This document shows positions 9,437-17,930 of a stretch of 64,000 bases of DNA, piece after piece. The notes beneath the pieces were generated by a model. It ran no database searches. It was given only the letters and a program-made list of their open reading frames with translations, and was not told where the DNA came from. The stretch spans positions 434,001 through 498,000 of the forward strand of contig NZ_LDPE01000002.1 of NCBI RefSeq assembly GCF_001447995.1, in the 5' to 3' direction. This DNA comes from Maribacter dokdonensis DSW-8 (GTDB lineage: Bacteria; Bacteroidota; Bacteroidia; Flavobacteriales; Flavobacteriaceae). The position numbers and the translations under genes were made by a program. Within the stretch, counting starts at the first letter, position 1, and the number at the start of each line of letters is the position of its first letter.

Positions 9437-9470
9437 AAAGTCGTTGAAAATCACTAATTTTCATGACTTT
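9437..9470 (+). other. Hairpin in the fabH leader
   Basis: AAAGTC (9437-9442) pairs with GACTTT (9465-9470) and TGAAAAT (9445-9451) with ATTTTCA (9457-9463), giving a 13-bp stem with a small internal bulge and a 5-nt loop. There is no long T run directly after it, so it is not an obvious terminator. It could be an operator (symmetry) or an RNA stabiliser. Confidence 0.5.
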
Positions 9471-9511
9471 TGACTCGTTTTTTAAGTTTTTTACAAGAAA
9501 GCAAATAAAGT

Positions 9512-10507
9512 ATGACCAAAATTACAGCAGCTATTACCGCAGTAGGAGGCTATGTTCCCCAGTTTGTAATGACGAACAAAATGCTTGAGGAAATGGTTGA
9601 CACCAATGATGAATGGATTACTACCAGAACAGGTATTAAGGAAAGAAGGGTGTTAAAAAAGGAAGAAGGGGAAGGTACTTCATATTTAGCCATTAAAGCG
9701 GCCCAAGACCTTATGGAAAAGAAAGGGCTTGATGCTGCCGAAATAGATTTGGTCATTGTAGCAACAGCTACACCAGATAGTATGGTAGCTTCTACGGCAG
9801 CTTTCGTAGCTTCTGAAATTGGGGCTGTAAACGCCTTTGCTTATGATTTATTAGCGGCATGTTCCAGTTTTCTTTTTGGAATGTCAACGGTTGCCGGGCA
9901 TATTGAGACAGGTAGATATAAAAAGGTATTACTTATAGGTGCAGATAAAATGTCATCTATAATAGATTATACAGATAGAACAACCTGTATAATTTTCGGT
10001 GATGGTGCCGGAGCAGTACTTTTTGAACCTAATACCGAAGGCTTGGGTCTACAAGATGAATACCTTAGGGCAGATGGTACAGGAAGACAGTTTTTAGGCA
10101 TGGAAGGCGGTGGATCTTTAATGCCGGCCACAATTGAAAGTGTAACCAATAAAAAGCACTATATTTTTCAGGAAGGAAAAACAGTGTTCAAATTTGCGGT
10201 TTCAAATATGGCAGATGTAGCGGCCAAGATCATGGATAGAAATGATCTTACCGAGTCAGACGTTGACTGGTTGGTGCCACATCAAGCTAATAAGAGAATC
10301 ATTGATGCCACAGCAAAAAGAATGGGTGTAGATGATTCAAAAGTGTTGATGAATATTCAGCGCTACGGTAATACCACATCCGGTACATTACCACTTTTAC
10401 TTTTCGACTACGAAAAACAGCTTAAAAAAGGGGATAACTTGGTTTTCGCAGCCTTTGGTGGCGGCTTTACCTGGGGTTCTATCTACCTTAAATGGGCGTA
10501 TAACTAA
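9512..10507 (+). CDS. fabH: Beta-ketoacyl-ACP synthase III
   Basis: A 331-residue KAS III, the enzyme that starts fatty-acid synthesis by condensing acetyl-CoA (or a branched acyl-CoA) with malonyl-ACP. The Cys-His-Asn triad is intact: Cys117 in LLAACSSF, His257 in VPHQANKRI and Asn287 in RYGNTTSG. The glycine-rich C-terminal GGGFTWGS is also present. In branched-chain-rich flavobacteria this enzyme usually accepts branched primers, but the sequence alone does not show this. It is the first gene of a fabH-accB-accC cluster (30 bp to accB). Confidence 0.95.
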   Translation: MTKITAAITAVGGYVPQFVMTNKMLEEMVDTNDEWITTRTGIKERRVLKKEEGEGTSYLAIKAAQDLMEKKGLDAAEIDLVIVATATPDSMVASTAAFVASEIGAVNAFAYDLLAACSSFLFGMSTVAGHIETGRYKKVLLIGADKMSSIIDYTDRTTCIIFGDGAGAVLFEPNTEGLGLQDEYLRADGTGRQFLGMEGGGSLMPATIESVTNKKHYIFQEGKTVFKFAVSNMADVAAKIMDRNDLTESDVDWLVPHQANKRIIDATAKRMGVDDSKVLMNIQRYGNTTSGTLPLLLFDYEKQLKKGDNLVFAAFGGGFTWGSIYLKWAYN

Positions 10508-10537
10508 CATCAACTACCAATTATAACTTAGAGAAAT

Positions 10538-11035
10538 ATGGATATTAAAGAAATTCAAAGCCTTATCAAGTTTGTTGCCAAGTCTGGCGCTAGCGAGGTA
10601 AAACTCGAGACGGATGATATAAAGATTACCATCCGTACCGGAAGCTTAACTGGTAATTCTGAGCCAACCTATGTGCATACAATGCCTATGGCTCAACCTG
10701 CCGTACCTGCTCCTGTAGCAGCTGCACCGGCAGAAGTAGCTGCACCTGCAGCGGCCGCATCTGAAGCTGAGCAGAAAAAAGCGGATGATGATAAATACAT
10801 CACGATCAAATCTCCGATCATTGGTACTTTCTACAGAAAACCTTCTCCTGACAAACCAGTATTTGTTGAGGTAGGAGATACTATAGGGACCGGCGATGTA
10901 CTTTGTGTTATTGAGGCAATGAAATTGTTCAATGATATAGAATCTGAAGTTTCTGGTAAAATTGTCAAGATTTTGGTAGATGACTCTTCTCCAGTTGAGT
11001 TTGATCAGCCATTATTTTTGGTAGACCCTTCTTAA
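10538..11035 (+). CDS. accB: Acetyl-CoA carboxylase biotin carboxyl carrier protein
   Basis: A 165-residue BCCP that carries biotin between the carboxylase and the transferase. It has an N-terminal domain (1-40), a flexible Ala/Pro-rich linker (about 50-78) and a C-terminal biotinyl domain (85-165). The biotinylated lysine is Lys129 in [13 protein letters not shown]. It lies between fabH and accC with an 84-bp gap to the latter. Confidence 0.96.
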   Translation: MDIKEIQSLIKFVAKSGASEVKLETDDIKITIRTGSLTGNSEPTYVHTMPMAQPAVPAPVAAAPAEVAAPAAAASEAEQKKADDDKYITIKSPIIGTFYRKPSPDKPVFVEVGDTIGTGDVLCVIEAMKLFNDIESEVSGKIVKILVDDSSPVEFDQPLFLVDPS

Positions 11036-11119
11036 CTAAATTTTGAGTAGTCATTGTTAGATGCCGTTATTGAACGGTGTGTAAGAATCATGTAGAACCA
11101 AGAACTTAAAATTTAAAAG

Positions 11120-12472
11120 ATGTTTAAAAAAATACTGATTGCCAATAGGGGAGAAATCGCTTTGCGTGTTATCCGTACCTGTAAAGAAATGGGTATTAAA
11201 ACGGTAGCCGTTTATAGCAAGGCCGATGAAGAAAGTTTGCATGTTCGTTTTGCAGATGAAGCTGTATGTATTGGTCCTGCCGCTAGTAGCGAATCTTATT
11301 TAAAGATCCCTAACATTATTGCTGCTGCTGAAATAACCAATGCAGATGCAATACACCCAGGGTACGGTTTTCTATCTGAAAACTCAAAGTTCTCACGTAT
11401 CTGTGCAGAACACGATATAAAATTTATTGGAGCATCTGGCGATCAAATTGATCGTATGGGTGATAAGGCTACGGCCAAGCAAACCATGAAAGAGGCAGGT
11501 GTACCTTGTGTACCTGGTTCAGATGGTCTTTTAAAAGATGTTGCCGATGCCAAGAAAGTAGCCAAAAAAATGGGCTACCCGGTAATGATCAAAGCAACTG
11601 CCGGTGGTGGTGGTAAAGGTATGCGTGCCGTAATGTCTGAAGACAAAATGGAAGAGCTTTTTGATAGTGCCGTAAATGAGGCTACCGCTGCCTTTGGTAA
11701 CGGTGGTATGTATATGGAAAAGCTGATCGAAGAACCTCGTCACATTGAAATTCAAATTGTCGGTGATCAATTCGGTAAGGCATGTCACTTATCAGAAAGA
11801 GACTGTTCAGTACAACGTCGTCACCAAAAGTTAACGGAAGAGACTCCTTCACCTTTCATGACAGACAAGTTAAGGGAGCAAATGGGTGAGGCTGCGGTTA
11901 AAGCTGCAGAGTACATAAAATATGAAGGTGCAGGTACCATTGAATTTTTGGTAGACAAGCACCGTAAGTTCTATTTTATGGAGATGAATACACGTATTCA
12001 GGTAGAGCACCCAATTACGGAGCAGGTTATAGATTATGATTTAATTCGTGAGCAAATATTGGTAGCCGCTGGTGTGCCAATTTCTGGTAAGAACTATCTT
12101 CCAAAACTACACTCTATAGAATGTAGAATTAATGCAGAAGATCCTTATAATAATTTTAGACCATCGCCAGGTAAGATTACGACCTTACATACACCAGGTG
12201 GTCATGGAGTTCGTATGGACACCCACGTGTATAGTGGGTACAGTATTCCTCCAAATTACGATTCAATGATCGCTAAGTTGATTACCACCGCCCAAACTAG
12301 GGAAGAGGCAATCAATAAAATGAAACGCGCCTTAGATGAGTTCGTAATTGAAGGGATCAAAACCACCATACCTTTTCATAGGCAATTAATGGATCACCCA
12401 GATTATTTGGCGGGTAATTATACTACGGCCTTTATGGATGATTTTAAAATGGATCCTCCAAAAGAACATTAA
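11120..12472 (+). CDS. accC: Acetyl-CoA carboxylase, biotin carboxylase subunit
   Basis: A 450-residue ATP-grasp biotin carboxylase. Landmarks are [16 protein letters not shown] at the N-terminus, [10 protein letters not shown], the glycine-rich ATP loop GGGGKGMR, the [12 protein letters not shown] segment, [16 protein letters not shown] with the metal-binding glutamates, and [14 protein letters not shown]. The length is standard. The carboxyltransferase subunit genes are not in the window. A clean terminator follows at 12478-12505. Confidence 0.97.
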   Translation: MFKKILIANRGEIALRVIRTCKEMGIKTVAVYSKADEESLHVRFADEAVCIGPAASSESYLKIPNIIAAAEITNADAIHPGYGFLSENSKFSRICAEHDIKFIGASGDQIDRMGDKATAKQTMKEAGVPCVPGSDGLLKDVADAKKVAKKMGYPVMIKATAGGGGKGMRAVMSEDKMEELFDSAVNEATAAFGNGGMYMEKLIEEPRHIEIQIVGDQFGKACHLSERDCSVQRRHQKLTEETPSPFMTDKLREQMGEAAVKAAEYIKYEGAGTIEFLVDKHRKFYFMEMNTRIQVEHPITEQVIDYDLIREQILVAAGVPISGKNYLPKLHSIECRINAEDPYNNFRPSPGKITTLHTPGGHGVRMDTHVYSGYSIPPNYDSMIAKLITTAQTREEAINKMKRALDEFVIEGIKTTIPFHRQLMDHPDYLAGNYTTAFMDDFKMDPPKEH

Positions 12473-12477
12473 TAAAA

Positions 12478-12505
12478 ACTCCAACAGCAATGTTGGAGTT
12501 TTTTT
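12478..12505 (+). terminator. Terminator after accC
   Basis: ACTCCAACA, loop GCAA, TGTTGGAGT, then six or more T. The 9-bp stem is perfect and is extended by A-T pairs from the preceding A run. Confidence 0.9.
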
Positions 12506-12556
12506 GTTCTATTTTGTGATGGAATTTCTATCTTATATCACAATCAAAATAGTACA

Positions 12557-13675
12557 ATGAATCTAAGCTACTGGGAACGTACATCATGGTTTTCTAATAT
12601 CGATTTTACAATCGTGGGTAGTGGTATAGTAGGTTTAAATTGTGCTTTAGAATTGCGTAGGCAACATCCAAAAGCACATATTCTAGTACTGGAAAAAGGA
12701 AAACTGCCGCAAGGCGCTAGTACAAAGAATGCTGGTTTTGCCTGTTTTGGCAGTATTTCGGAAATCTTATCGGACCTTAAAACACATACAGAACTAGAAG
12801 TGGTGCAATTGGTACAAGATAGGTTCAATGGCATACAATCGCTTCGTACTATTTTGGGTGATGCTGCCATAGGATATCAAAATAATGGTGGACATGAATT
12901 ATTTCTGGAAAAAGATTTAGCCTTATATGAGAGATGTATACAGAAGATGAAAGCCATCAATGAGTTACTATACCCTGTGTTTAAGAAGAATGCTTTCAAA
13001 ATAGCTCCAAATGATTTTGGTTTTAAAGGGCTTCATAAAAACTACATTTCACAAGTTTTTGAAGGACAAATAAACACGGGTAAAATGATGTGTTCTTTGG
13101 TACAATTGGCGCATCAAAAAGGCATCAGAATCCTAAATTCTACACAGGTAAAAACATTTGAAGATTCAGGCTCGTCCGTAACGGTTAAAACAGACGACAT
13201 AGAATTTGTGACCAAGAAATTGTTAATAGCCACAAATGGTTTTGCCGCCCAATTACTATCGGAAAATGTAAAACCGGCAAGAGCACAAGTGTTAATTACA
13301 AAACCGATAAATAATTTGGCCATTAAAGGCACGTTCCACTTAGAAGAAGGGTATTATTATTTTAGAAATATTGATGACCGTATTTTATTGGGCGGCGGAA
13401 GAAATCTAGATTTTAAAACAGAGGAGACTACCGAGTTTGGAACTACAAGTTTGGTAGGAAATAAACTAAAAGAGCTGCTTGCCAATATCATTTTACCTGA
13501 AACGGCATTTGAAATAGATTATAGTTGGAGCGGTATTATGGGTGTTGGTCAACAAAAGAAACCCATTGTAAAACAAGTATCTGCTAATGTATTTTGTGGT
13601 GTGCGTTTAGGTGGTATGGGCATTGCCATAGGTACCACAATTGGTAAAAAATTAGCACGTTTGGTCAGCGAATAA
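12557..13675 (+). CDS. FAD-dependent oxidoreductase (DAO family)
   Basis: A 372-residue flavoprotein of the D-amino-acid-oxidase/glycine-oxidase fold. The dinucleotide-binding motif is IVGSGIVGLNCALELRR (19-35) with the acidic end at LVLEKG. It is followed by GASTKNAGFACFG, the FAD-contacting segment of the family, and a C-terminal GVRLGGMGIAIGT flavin motif. No signal peptide is seen. The amine substrate is unknown. It stands alone between the accC terminator and the lipoprotein gene. Confidence 0.83.
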   Translation: MNLSYWERTSWFSNIDFTIVGSGIVGLNCALELRRQHPKAHILVLEKGKLPQGASTKNAGFACFGSISEILSDLKTHTELEVVQLVQDRFNGIQSLRTILGDAAIGYQNNGGHELFLEKDLALYERCIQKMKAINELLYPVFKKNAFKIAPNDFGFKGLHKNYISQVFEGQINTGKMMCSLVQLAHQKGIRILNSTQVKTFEDSGSSVTVKTDDIEFVTKKLLIATNGFAAQLLSENVKPARAQVLITKPINNLAIKGTFHLEEGYYYFRNIDDRILLGGGRNLDFKTEETTEFGTTSLVGNKLKELLANIILPETAFEIDYSWSGIMGVGQQKKPIVKQVSANVFCGVRLGGMGIAIGTTIGKKLARLVSE

Positions 13676-13843
13676 ATGCACCATTTAACCTGTTTTTTTA
13701 AATCTTGTCCAAAAGAGAGGTGTACTCTTGTTTTTATTTATAAATTGTATGCCCCCTCAGATTATCTATTACCCTAAATGCGCTTATAAGTTTGCCCTAG
13801 AACAGTGAACTTTTAAGAAGGTTTGTAATAGCATGTATACTAT

Positions 13844-14455
13844 ATGAGAACATTATTTAATAGAATTGCTACGGCTGTGCTATCAGTTGTATTGGGTTTT
13901 ACTTGTTTAACAAGTTGTGGATTGACAAAAACCGATTATCAGCGAGAATATGCCAGGGTATGGAAAGAGCATATTAAGAGCGAAGCATGGAAACAATCTC
14001 TCATTTCAAATAATGAGTATGCCAAAGATGATTTATATGCCAGTACAGACACTGAAGTGACTTTAGCAGAAGAGGAAACAAAGGTTTCCGGATTCAATGC
14101 CACATATGAGTCTTTAGTTTCAAAAGCCTATTTTAAAATTATTACCGAAGCGGAAAAAGCAGATGCTAAAATTACAGCAGACTACAAGATGCTAAAGGAT
14201 AATGAAACAGCACTAAAAGTAGACAAGAAGAGGGCACAAGCGATTACAAATCGCTATGAAGCACATAAAGCAATGCTTAGCGGGTTAAAATCTTGGAATA
14301 TTTTTAGCGAAGACCGCTCTGGTGATTTGGAATATTTTAAGGCAGAAAATGAAATTGAGATTCAAAAGATGCTCAGTGCTGGTGAAAGTGATAATCAAAT
14401 TGTAAATTACTTGATCTATAAACTGGCAGATCTGTATCACATTGAAGGAAATTGA
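13844..14455 (+). CDS. Hypothetical lipoprotein
   Basis: A 203-residue protein with a lipoprotein signal: basic start, hydrophobic stretch and lipobox LTSC (Cys26). The mature part is rich in Lys, Glu and Ala and mostly helical. I do not recognise the family. Its 3' end overlaps the next gene, which begins at a TTG 14 bases before this stop, so the two may be translationally coupled. Confidence 0.6.
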   Translation: MRTLFNRIATAVLSVVLGFTCLTSCGLTKTDYQREYARVWKEHIKSEAWKQSLISNNEYAKDDLYASTDTEVTLAEEETKVSGFNATYESLVSKAYFKIITEAEKADAKITADYKMLKDNETALKVDKKRAQAITNRYEAHKAMLSGLKSWNIFSEDRSGDLEYFKAENEIEIQKMLSAGESDNQIVNYLIYKLADLYHIEGN

Positions 14456-14912
14456 TTCACTTAAAAATCTAAAAAAAGACGCTTACAACTTTTGTGTTCT
14501 TTTCGTTAACGAGAGGTTGGCGAGAATTCAAGGTCAGATCAAGGAACTTGAAACGGCTTTAACCTCAGAGACCAAAAGTAGTGCTGGTGACAAGCATGAA
14601 ACCGGTCGTGCCATGATTCAGTTAGAACGGGAAAAACTAGGGCAGCAGCTGGCTGAACTTGAAAAAACCCAGCAACTATTATCTAAGGTCCCAAAGGAAG
14701 GAAATGCAGAAACTGTAGGTTTGGGAAGTCTTGTCATTACAGACTCGTTCATATATTTCATTGCTATATCAGCAGGCGAATTTAAGGGTACGGGTAAGTC
14801 CGTCTACTGTATTTCTGCGGCAACGCCTATTGGTAAGCTTGTCTTTGGTAAAAAAGTAGGGGATGTTTTTAGTTTTAATGGTAAAGAACTAACTATCATT
14901 GATGTTCATTGA
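14442..14912 (+). CDS. GreA/GreB C-terminal-domain-like protein
   Basis: A 156-residue protein with a predicted coiled coil at about 20-85 and a C-terminal domain (about 90-156) that resembles the FKBP-like RNA-polymerase-binding domain of GreA/GreB, including SAATPIGKLVFGKKVGDVFSFNGKELTIIDV. Such proteins are widespread in flavobacteria and are often mislabelled 3-oxoacyl-ACP synthase. The acidic tip of the Gre coiled coil cannot be recognised, so cleavage-factor activity is doubtful. The start is a TTG overlapping the preceding lipoprotein gene; no better ATG is present before the conserved part. Confidence 0.7.
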   Translation: MKEIDSLKNLKKDAYNFCVLFVNERLARIQGQIKELETALTSETKSSAGDKHETGRAMIQLEREKLGQQLAELEKTQQLLSKVPKEGNAETVGLGSLVITDSFIYFIAISAGEFKGTGKSVYCISAATPIGKLVFGKKVGDVFSFNGKELTIIDVH

Positions 14913-15016
14913 TGAACCTTTGTGCTTAAATTTTAGCTAACTTATAGTGCTATATTAAATAGCTTTTTTTAATCACAGGTAACATTTGATTCAAGTAAAT
15001 TTTTAGTCAGTAAATC

Positions 15017-16345
15017 ATGGAAATATTCTACTTACTTATTGCGGTCATTGCCATAATTATATTGACGACTAAGCTTAAGATCCATGCTTTTTTAGCCTTG
15101 TTTATCATATCTATTTTATATGGGATTTTTGCTGGTATGCCTTATGGCGATATCATTACATCTATAAATGATGGTTTTGGGGGTACACTTGGTAAAATAG
15201 GGCTGATTATTGTACTGGGAGTAATTATTGGTGCATTTTTGGAGCATACCGGTGGTGCATTTGCAATTGCAGAAAAAGTCTTGGGGTGGATAGGTAGAAA
15301 ACGGGTACCCACGGCAATGGGTATTATTGGTTATATCGTATCTATTCCGGTATTTGCAGATAGTGGTTTTATGTTGCTACATCCTCTGAATAAAAGTCTT
15401 TCCAAGAAAGCCAAAATCTCCATTGCCGGTCCGGCAATAGCATTGGGTTTGGGTTTAATGGCGTCGCACACTATGGTACCACCAACACCCGGTCCTATAG
15501 CGGCGGCAGGTATTTTGGGTGCAGATTTAGGTTTGGTCATCGCATTTGGATTTCCCACCAGTATAGTCGCTTTGGTTGTCGGTATCATATTTGCCAAAAA
15601 GTATGCTTCAAAAACAATGATAACGCCCAATGTTGAAGATGCGCTAGAAGCAGAACAAGAAATTAAAGATTCGCCAAGCGCTTTAAAGGCCTCTATTCCT
15701 ATTTTGGTCCCTATTTTATTAATTGTCTTAAAATCCGTCTTGAATTCCATGAACATTGGTCAAGAAAACGGACTTTTGGATTTCATCAATTTTGTGGGTG
15801 AGCCGGTTATTTCTTTATTGATCGGCGTATTCTTATGTCTGCTCTTGCCCAAAAAATTAAATTACGATATGCTTTCTTCTGCGGGGTGGGTAGGTAAGGC
15901 TATCAAAGACGCTGCGTCTATACTTTTAATTACTGGGGCTGGAGGAATTTTTGGTAAAATTTTACAGAACTCGGGCATAGCCGATATTCTAGGGCAAACC
16001 TTGACCGATTATAATATGGGTATCTTTCTTCCTTTTGTTTTAGCTGCGGCCTTAAAAACTGCACAAGGTTCATCTACCGTAGCATTGGTAACTACGGCAT
16101 CTATCATAATGCCTATGATGTCCTCTTTGGGTTTTGATACAGAAATACAAAAAGCTTTGGTCGTAGTGGTTATTGGGGCGGGTTCTGCGGTAATTTCCCA
16201 TGCGAACGACAGCTTTTTTTGGGTAGTAACACAAATGAGTGGTATGAACGTAAAAACAGGATATCGACTTTTTGGATTAGGTACGGGCGTTCTTGGTCTT
16301 ACAGGAGCAATAACTGTATTTGTATTCTACACTATATTCGTTTAA
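15017..16345 (+). CDS. GntP family permease (gluconate:H+ symporter type)
   Basis: A 442-residue inner-membrane permease with about twelve to fourteen helices. The GGTLGKIGLIIVLGVIIGAFLEHTGGA block and the following GIIGYIVSIPVFADSGFMLLHPL block are strongly characteristic of the GntP family, which takes up gluconate, fructuronate or related hydroxy acids. A glycerate or D-serine role is also possible. No kinase or dehydrogenase gene is adjacent. It is convergent with arfB with an 11-bp gap. Confidence 0.87.
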   Translation: MEIFYLLIAVIAIIILTTKLKIHAFLALFIISILYGIFAGMPYGDIITSINDGFGGTLGKIGLIIVLGVIIGAFLEHTGGAFAIAEKVLGWIGRKRVPTAMGIIGYIVSIPVFADSGFMLLHPLNKSLSKKAKISIAGPAIALGLGLMASHTMVPPTPGPIAAAGILGADLGLVIAFGFPTSIVALVVGIIFAKKYASKTMITPNVEDALEAEQEIKDSPSALKASIPILVPILLIVLKSVLNSMNIGQENGLLDFINFVGEPVISLLIGVFLCLLLPKKLNYDMLSSAGWVGKAIKDAASILLITGAGGIFGKILQNSGIADILGQTLTDYNMGIFLPFVLAAALKTAQGSSTVALVTTASIIMPMMSSLGFDTEIQKALVVVVIGAGSAVISHANDSFFWVVTQMSGMNVKTGYRLFGLGTGVLGLTGAITVFVFYTIFV

Positions 16346-16356
16346 AAATACAGCGT

Positions 16357-16758
16357 TTAATAATCTGGTTTACTTCGGTTGTTTTTTTTGAGCGAAGCAA
16401 TTTTCTTGCTTTTCAATCTTTTTTCTATAGAAGAACGGGTGGGCTTACTTTTCTTTCGTGCTTTGGGTACGATCAATGATTTTTCCAGAAGCTTAAAAAA
16501 TCTTTTAATGACCAAGTCTTTATTCTTGTGTTGGCTCCGGGATTCATCGCACTGTAAAATCAAAACGCCCTCTTTGCTGAGTTTGTTGCCTAATTTTAAA
16601 AGAAGCCTTTTTTTCTGTCGTTCTGTGAGTCCGTCAGAAGCTGCTATCTGAAACGACAATTCTACTTTAGAAGATACTTTATTTGCATGCTGACCACCGG
16701 GACCACTACTTCTAATAGCTTTAAACTGGAGTTCATTAAGAATTTGTTCTTGGTTCAC
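16357..16758 (-). CDS. arfB: Peptidyl-tRNA hydrolase ArfB (ribosome rescue)
   Basis: A 133-residue class-I-release-factor-like protein. The catalytic GGQ sits in SSGPGGQHANKVSSKVEL (about 17-34), and the protein ends in a lysine/arginine-rich tail (about 100-133) of the kind that enters the empty mRNA channel of stalled ribosomes. The codon-recognition domains of RF1/RF2 are absent, so this is the rescue factor and not a standard release factor. Confidence 0.92.
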   Translation of the reverse strand: MNQEQILNELQFKAIRSSGPGGQHANKVSSKVELSFQIAASDGLTERQKKRLLLKLGNKLSKEGVLILQCDESRSQHKNKDLVIKRFFKLLEKSLIVPKARKKSKPTRSSIEKRLKSKKIASLKKNNRSKPDY

Positions 16759-16852
16759 AATATGCTTTTTGTAAATGTAGTCAAAAAGTAAAGCGTTCTA
16801 TGTAGTGGCGTAATAGATACTATACTATGAATTTGAAAACATAGCTATTACT

Positions 16853-17845
16853 CTATAGATTAGATGCAGCTTCTTGTATACGCTGATTGATGGTTTCAAT
16901 GGCTACATTTAAAAACACCTCTTTCCCCTTAGGGTATAGCTTGTCCGCATTGAAATAGATAGTTTCATTGTCATCACTCTTGCTTTCGGTTAAATAATGA
17001 CTGCCCATAGGATATGCTTTTTCTACGGTAACATGAAAACCAGAGGAGGGTGAAACCCTAAACTCATGTGCATAAACAATTATTTTTCTTTTGGTATTGG
17101 CATACGTTTTAAGCACATCTATAGAGATCATACTGGCTTCACCAAAGAGCGATGCTACATATAAGCTTTTAGGGTTTTTATATAACTCCATAGGTCTTGC
17201 CCTTGCAATGATCTTGTTATCACGTAGTACAACAGCTCTGTCTGCAAACGGTAGAACATCGTTAACATCATGCGTGGCAACAATAGTCGTAATTCTATGT
17301 TCTTTTAAGTAATTAAAGATGTTACGGCGTAAACTGTTCTTTAAAAAATTGTCAATATGGCTAAAAGGTTCATCTAAAAGCAATACCTCTGGTTTTTGAG
17401 CCAGAACCCTTGCCAGTGCTACACGTTGCTGTTGACCGCCACTAAGTGTCTTTACTTTTTTATCTGCAAATGCTGTGAGTTCTATCATCTCTAAAAGCTC
17501 TTGAGTTCTTTCCTTTAATTCATCTGGATAAAAAACAGAAAGGTATTGGCTAATATTTTCTGCCACAGAGATAAAAGGCATTAAATCAAAATCTTGAGAA
17601 AGATATTTCATAAAAGGCATACCTGGAACCAAGTTGAATGCAGGACCTAAAATTGGCTCATCTTCCCAAAAAATCTCACCTTGTTCCAGATCCATTAGCC
17701 CATACATTAACTTCAACAAGGTGCTTTTTCCGCAACCGCTTTCTCCAATGATAGCCACATGTTCACCACGTTGAATACGCAGATCGATAGACGCTAATAC
17801 TGGAAGTTTGTCATAAGAAAATGATAGGTTCTCTACTCGTAACAT
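16853..17845 (-). CDS. ABC transporter ATP-binding protein
   Basis: A 330-residue ATPase of the type that energises polyamine, iron or sulfate importers. Walker A is GESGCGKST (34-42), the signature LSGGQQQ (134-140), and Walker B LLLDEP (155-160). After the ATPase domain there is a C-terminal domain of about 100 residues, TOBE-like in position. I start it at 17845 (MLRVENLSFSY); the frame extends to 17887, but that part contains the terminator of the preceding gene. No permease or binding protein is adjacent, so the partners are elsewhere. Confidence 0.87.
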   Translation of the reverse strand: MLRVENLSFSYDKLPVLASIDLRIQRGEHVAIIGESGCGKSTLLKLMYGLMDLEQGEIFWEDEPILGPAFNLVPGMPFMKYLSQDFDLMPFISVAENISQYLSVFYPDELKERTQELLEMIELTAFADKKVKTLSGGQQQRVALARVLAQKPEVLLLDEPFSHIDNFLKNSLRRNIFNYLKEHRITTIVATHDVNDVLPFADRAVVLRDNKIIARARPMELYKNPKSLYVASLFGEASMISIDVLKTYANTKRKIIVYAHEFRVSPSSGFHVTVEKAYPMGSHYLTESKSDDNETIYFNADKLYPKGKEVFLNVAIETINQRIQEAASNL

Positions 17846-17872
17846 GCTTTTGTGCTTAGAACTGTAAAATTG

Positions 17873-17902
17873 AAAAATCCGTTCCAATTTGAAACGGATT
17901 TT
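17873..17902 (-). terminator. Terminator after the prolyl oligopeptidase gene
   Basis: An 11-bp perfect stem, AAAAATCCGTT paired with AACGGATTTTT, with a short loop. On the minus strand it comes about 28 bp after the oligopeptidase stop codon and ends in a T run. It separates that gene from the ABC ATPase. Confidence 0.8.
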
Positions 17903-17930
17903 TCGATGATTTATTGATTTAAAAAAATAT

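Noticed and set aside
14442..14912. 3-oxoacyl-ACP synthase
   Set aside because: The sequence has no ketosynthase motif and is too short; the C-terminal domain looks Gre-like.
16219..16479. Small plus-strand frames overlapping GntP and arfB
   Set aside because: They lie in other frames of well-supported genes and show no protein-like composition.
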